A stretch of DNA of 21,393 bases from a virus: positions 1 to 21,393 of IMG/VR virus record IMGVR_UViG_3300031726_000048, one strand, 5' to 3'. Positions 20,454 to 21,393 of this stretch are shown in pieces. The first letter of the stretch is position 1; each line of letters begins with the position of its first letter. Both the position numbers and the translations under genes were made by a program. Below the pieces are notes generated by a model. It did not search any database and was not told the origin of the DNA. It saw only the letters and a list, made by a program, of their open reading frames with translations.

Positions 20454-20913
20454 ACCCACTGTAAGCTACCCACTTGTCAAACGAATAATTTCAAAATATG
20501 AAACAGCGGGGCACCCGAAGGAATATACTCTTGTTAATAAATGGGGGTATATGGGCAAGTATCAGTTCCATTCCTCAACGCTTAGAACTTTGGGTTTTAG
20601 CAAAAAGGAAATAAGGAGATATTTAAAAGACCCTGCACTTCAGGAGAAGGCTATGAATCGCTTGATTACCTGGAACTACAACTATTTTGAGAAACAAGGC
20701 CTATTTGATTGTGTAGGTGACACAATTAATTGTGTGGTTATAACTAAAGAAGGGATGCTTGCGGGGGCCCATTTACTTGGGGCTTTAGCGGTAGAACACT
20801 TTATGTGGAATGATGGCCACATGGGTACAGTAAAATACAAGGGGGTTACAGTTTACAAGTGTGATGGAAATGGAACTCCGTTAACTAAATATATGAATAT
20901 ATTAAATGAATAA
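20383..20913 (+). CDS. Lipoprotein-anchored transglycosylase/lysozyme-like enzyme
   Basis: About 176 aa from the ATG at 20383 (in-frame ATGs at 20350 and 20359 are alternatives). Residues 1-20 are a signal peptide with basic start MKKT, a hydrophobic run and a lipobox LLAC with C20 as the lipid site. The mature part has YETAG with E40 as a candidate catalytic acid, then NKWGYMGKYQFHSSTL, the pattern of SLT/lysozyme-fold virion peptidoglycan hydrolases, followed by helical segments and a short tail. It probably sits on the outer face of the inner membrane or on the outer membrane and cleaves peptidoglycan during lysis or helps disrupt the envelope. Its first 71 bases overlap the zinc-ribbon gene. 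A TTTAGCGG octamer is at 20784. Confidence 0.72.
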   Translation: MKKTIIMVMMFLFIFLLLACSAAKPTVSYPLVKRIISKYETAGHPKEYTLVNKWGYMGKYQFHSSTLRTLGFSKKEIRRYLKDPALQEKAMNRLITWNYNYFEKQGLFDCVGDTINCVVITKEGMLAGAHLLGALAVEHFMWNDGHMGTVKYKGVTVYKCDGNGTPLTKYMNILNE

Positions 20914-21148
20914 TATGGAACAACATTTATACTACGCAATATGGATTTTAGTGGGCACTATAGTGCTGTTGACATACGTTGCCCACGTAGCATCAATTAT
21001 GTTTGACTTGAAAGCAAACAAACATACTAATAAATTTAAAAACAAGAAAGATTTTTGGTTATCGTTCGTCCCCTTTTATAGAACAATAAAAGCTTTCACC
21101 GAAATTGGTTCTAGTTATAATTCAATAGGGTTTAAACAGAAAAAGTAA
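20906..21148 (+). CDS. Single-span membrane protein, about 80 aa
   Basis: Start at 20906 overlaps the previous stop; ATG at 20915 is an alternative. One strong transmembrane helix (YAIWILVGTIVLLTYVAHVA) is followed by a lysine-rich cytoplasmic or periplasmic tail with a second weak amphipathic stretch (FWLSFVPFY). Being directly after the lipoprotein hydrolase suggests a lysis accessory role such as a holin or spanin-like protein, but this is only position-based. Confidence 0.6.
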   Translation: MNNMEQHLYYAIWILVGTIVLLTYVAHVASIMFDLKANKHTNKFKNKKDFWLSFVPFYRTIKAFTEIGSSYNSIGFKQKK

Positions 21149-21151
21149 TGA

Positions 21152-21292
21152 ATGAAAAAAGATTTACTAATATTACCACAACTATTTTTATTTGGCCTAG
21201 CAATAGGTGTCCTCGTATTTAGTGGGGATTATAAGGTATCACTATCATTAGTGGTAGCAATTTTAGTGTTAAACTATTTTAAGGAGAGATGA
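21152..21292 (+). CDS. Tiny two-helix membrane protein, holin-like
   Basis: 46 aa: MKKD, then a hydrophobic helix (LLILPQLFLFGLAIGVLVF), a short turn SGDYK, then a second hydrophobic helix (VSLSLVVAILVLNYF) and KER. This hairpin shape with charged ends fits small class II-like holins. It lies close to the lipoprotein hydrolase. The start ATG at 21152 is preceded by an A-rich AAAAGTAATGA context, and the end overlaps the next gene by 4 bases. Confidence 0.55.
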   Translation: MKKDLLILPQLFLFGLAIGVLVFSGDYKVSLSLVVAILVLNYFKER

Positions 21293-21393
21293 AAATAAAT
21301 AAAAGATTAAGAAGGAAAGTGTGTAGAAAGCGAATTACACAGTGTATGGTTATATTAGATGGCCATGAAAATGAAATCTATTATGGCTTTTTT
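21289..21393 (+). CDS. Partial gene running off the window, basic N-terminus
   Basis: ATG at 21289 overlaps the preceding stop (ATGA) with AAGGAG just upstream. The first 35 residues (MKINKRLRRKVCRKRITQCM onward) are very basic, then LDGHENEIYYGFF. The reading frame is open to the last base. Too short to classify. Confidence 0.5.
   Translation, partial: MKINKRLRRKVCRKRITQCMVILDGHENEIYYGFF

Larger units (their letters stand above)
2481..20791. repeat. Dispersed octamer TTTAGCGG, 12 copies
   Basis: Plus-strand copies start at 2481, 9261, 10863, 11584, 13025, 17353, 19574 and 20784. Minus-strand copies (CCGCTAAA) start at 13438, 14924, 15241 and 17160. Near copies are CTTAGCGG at 1542 and TTTAGCGA at 15744 and 15878. 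With roughly 60 percent AT, chance predicts about 0.5 copies over both strands. The coding-strand copies are all read as T-TTA-GCG-G (Leu-Ala). Confidence 0.7.

Noticed and set aside
1-21393. CRISPR array, insertion sequence or integrase attachment site
   Set aside because: No regular direct repeats with spacers, no transposase or integrase frame and no clear att-type repeats were seen; the Cas4-like gene stands alone as a phage nuclease.

Overview
The window is a stretch of a tailed bacteriophage genome. Coding is dense and almost all on one strand, with 1-20 base overlaps between genes. A full phage replication set is present: a replication-initiator-like winged-helix protein, a DnaB/RecA-type helicase, a TOPRIM primase, a family A DNA polymerase, a Cas4/RecB-like nuclease and lysis enzymes. 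Most start codons lack a Shine-Dalgarno sequence and are instead preceded by an A-rich TTAAA-type stretch. With the moderate AT richness, this points to a Bacteroidota (Flavobacteriia/Cytophagia-like) host. That host call is inference. No integrase, capsid, portal or terminase gene is seen, so this is mainly the early/middle replication region of the genome.

Layout. Bases 1-1539 hold the 3' part of a class II glutamine amidotransferase-like gene cut by the window edge. Bases 1540-1786 are non-coding with a tRNA-like T-arm. From 1787 to 12867 runs one long rightward operon: two small or regulatory genes; a metabolic block (PRPP-synthetase-like, HAD phosphatase, NAMPT-like) that matches the phage NAD+ reconstitution pathway NARP1; helicase; two unknown genes; primase; a putative recombination block ending in a PD-(D/E)XK nuclease; an ECF-like sigma factor; and several small genes. 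Next come a GH24 endolysin (12867-13340), a non-coding segment with a tRNA-Thr(UGU) candidate, a putative virion surface protein with a strong terminator, and an HNH endonuclease gene starting directly at that terminator. Bases 14730-16102 carry small proteins including an XRE-type repressor-like protein. A single leftward gene lies at 16061-16294. The rightward set then resumes with a calcineurin-like phosphatase, DNA polymerase, a fused dNTP-diphosphohydrolase-like/HAD nucleotidase protein, a zinc-ribbon protein, a lipoprotein muralytic enzyme overprinted on that protein's tail, and small membrane proteins of holin-like shape.

How the genes may work together. Helicase, primase and polymerase form a self-contained replisome. 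The putative annealing protein, Cas4-like nuclease and SSB-tail-like protein may handle recombination. The NAD+ block, the two HAD enzymes and the dNTP diphosphohydrolase-like domain form a nucleotide layer that could both supply replication and undo NAD+-depleting host immunity. The sigma factor and XRE protein would time transcription, and the GH24 endolysin, lipoprotein transglycosylase and membrane proteins would end the cycle.

The most notable items are the NARP1-like operon with an embedded HAD gene, a strongly over-represented octamer TTTAGCGG (12 copies, mostly one orientation), the DUF5664-HAD fusion, and a lipoprotein signal peptide encoded inside the acidic tail of another gene.
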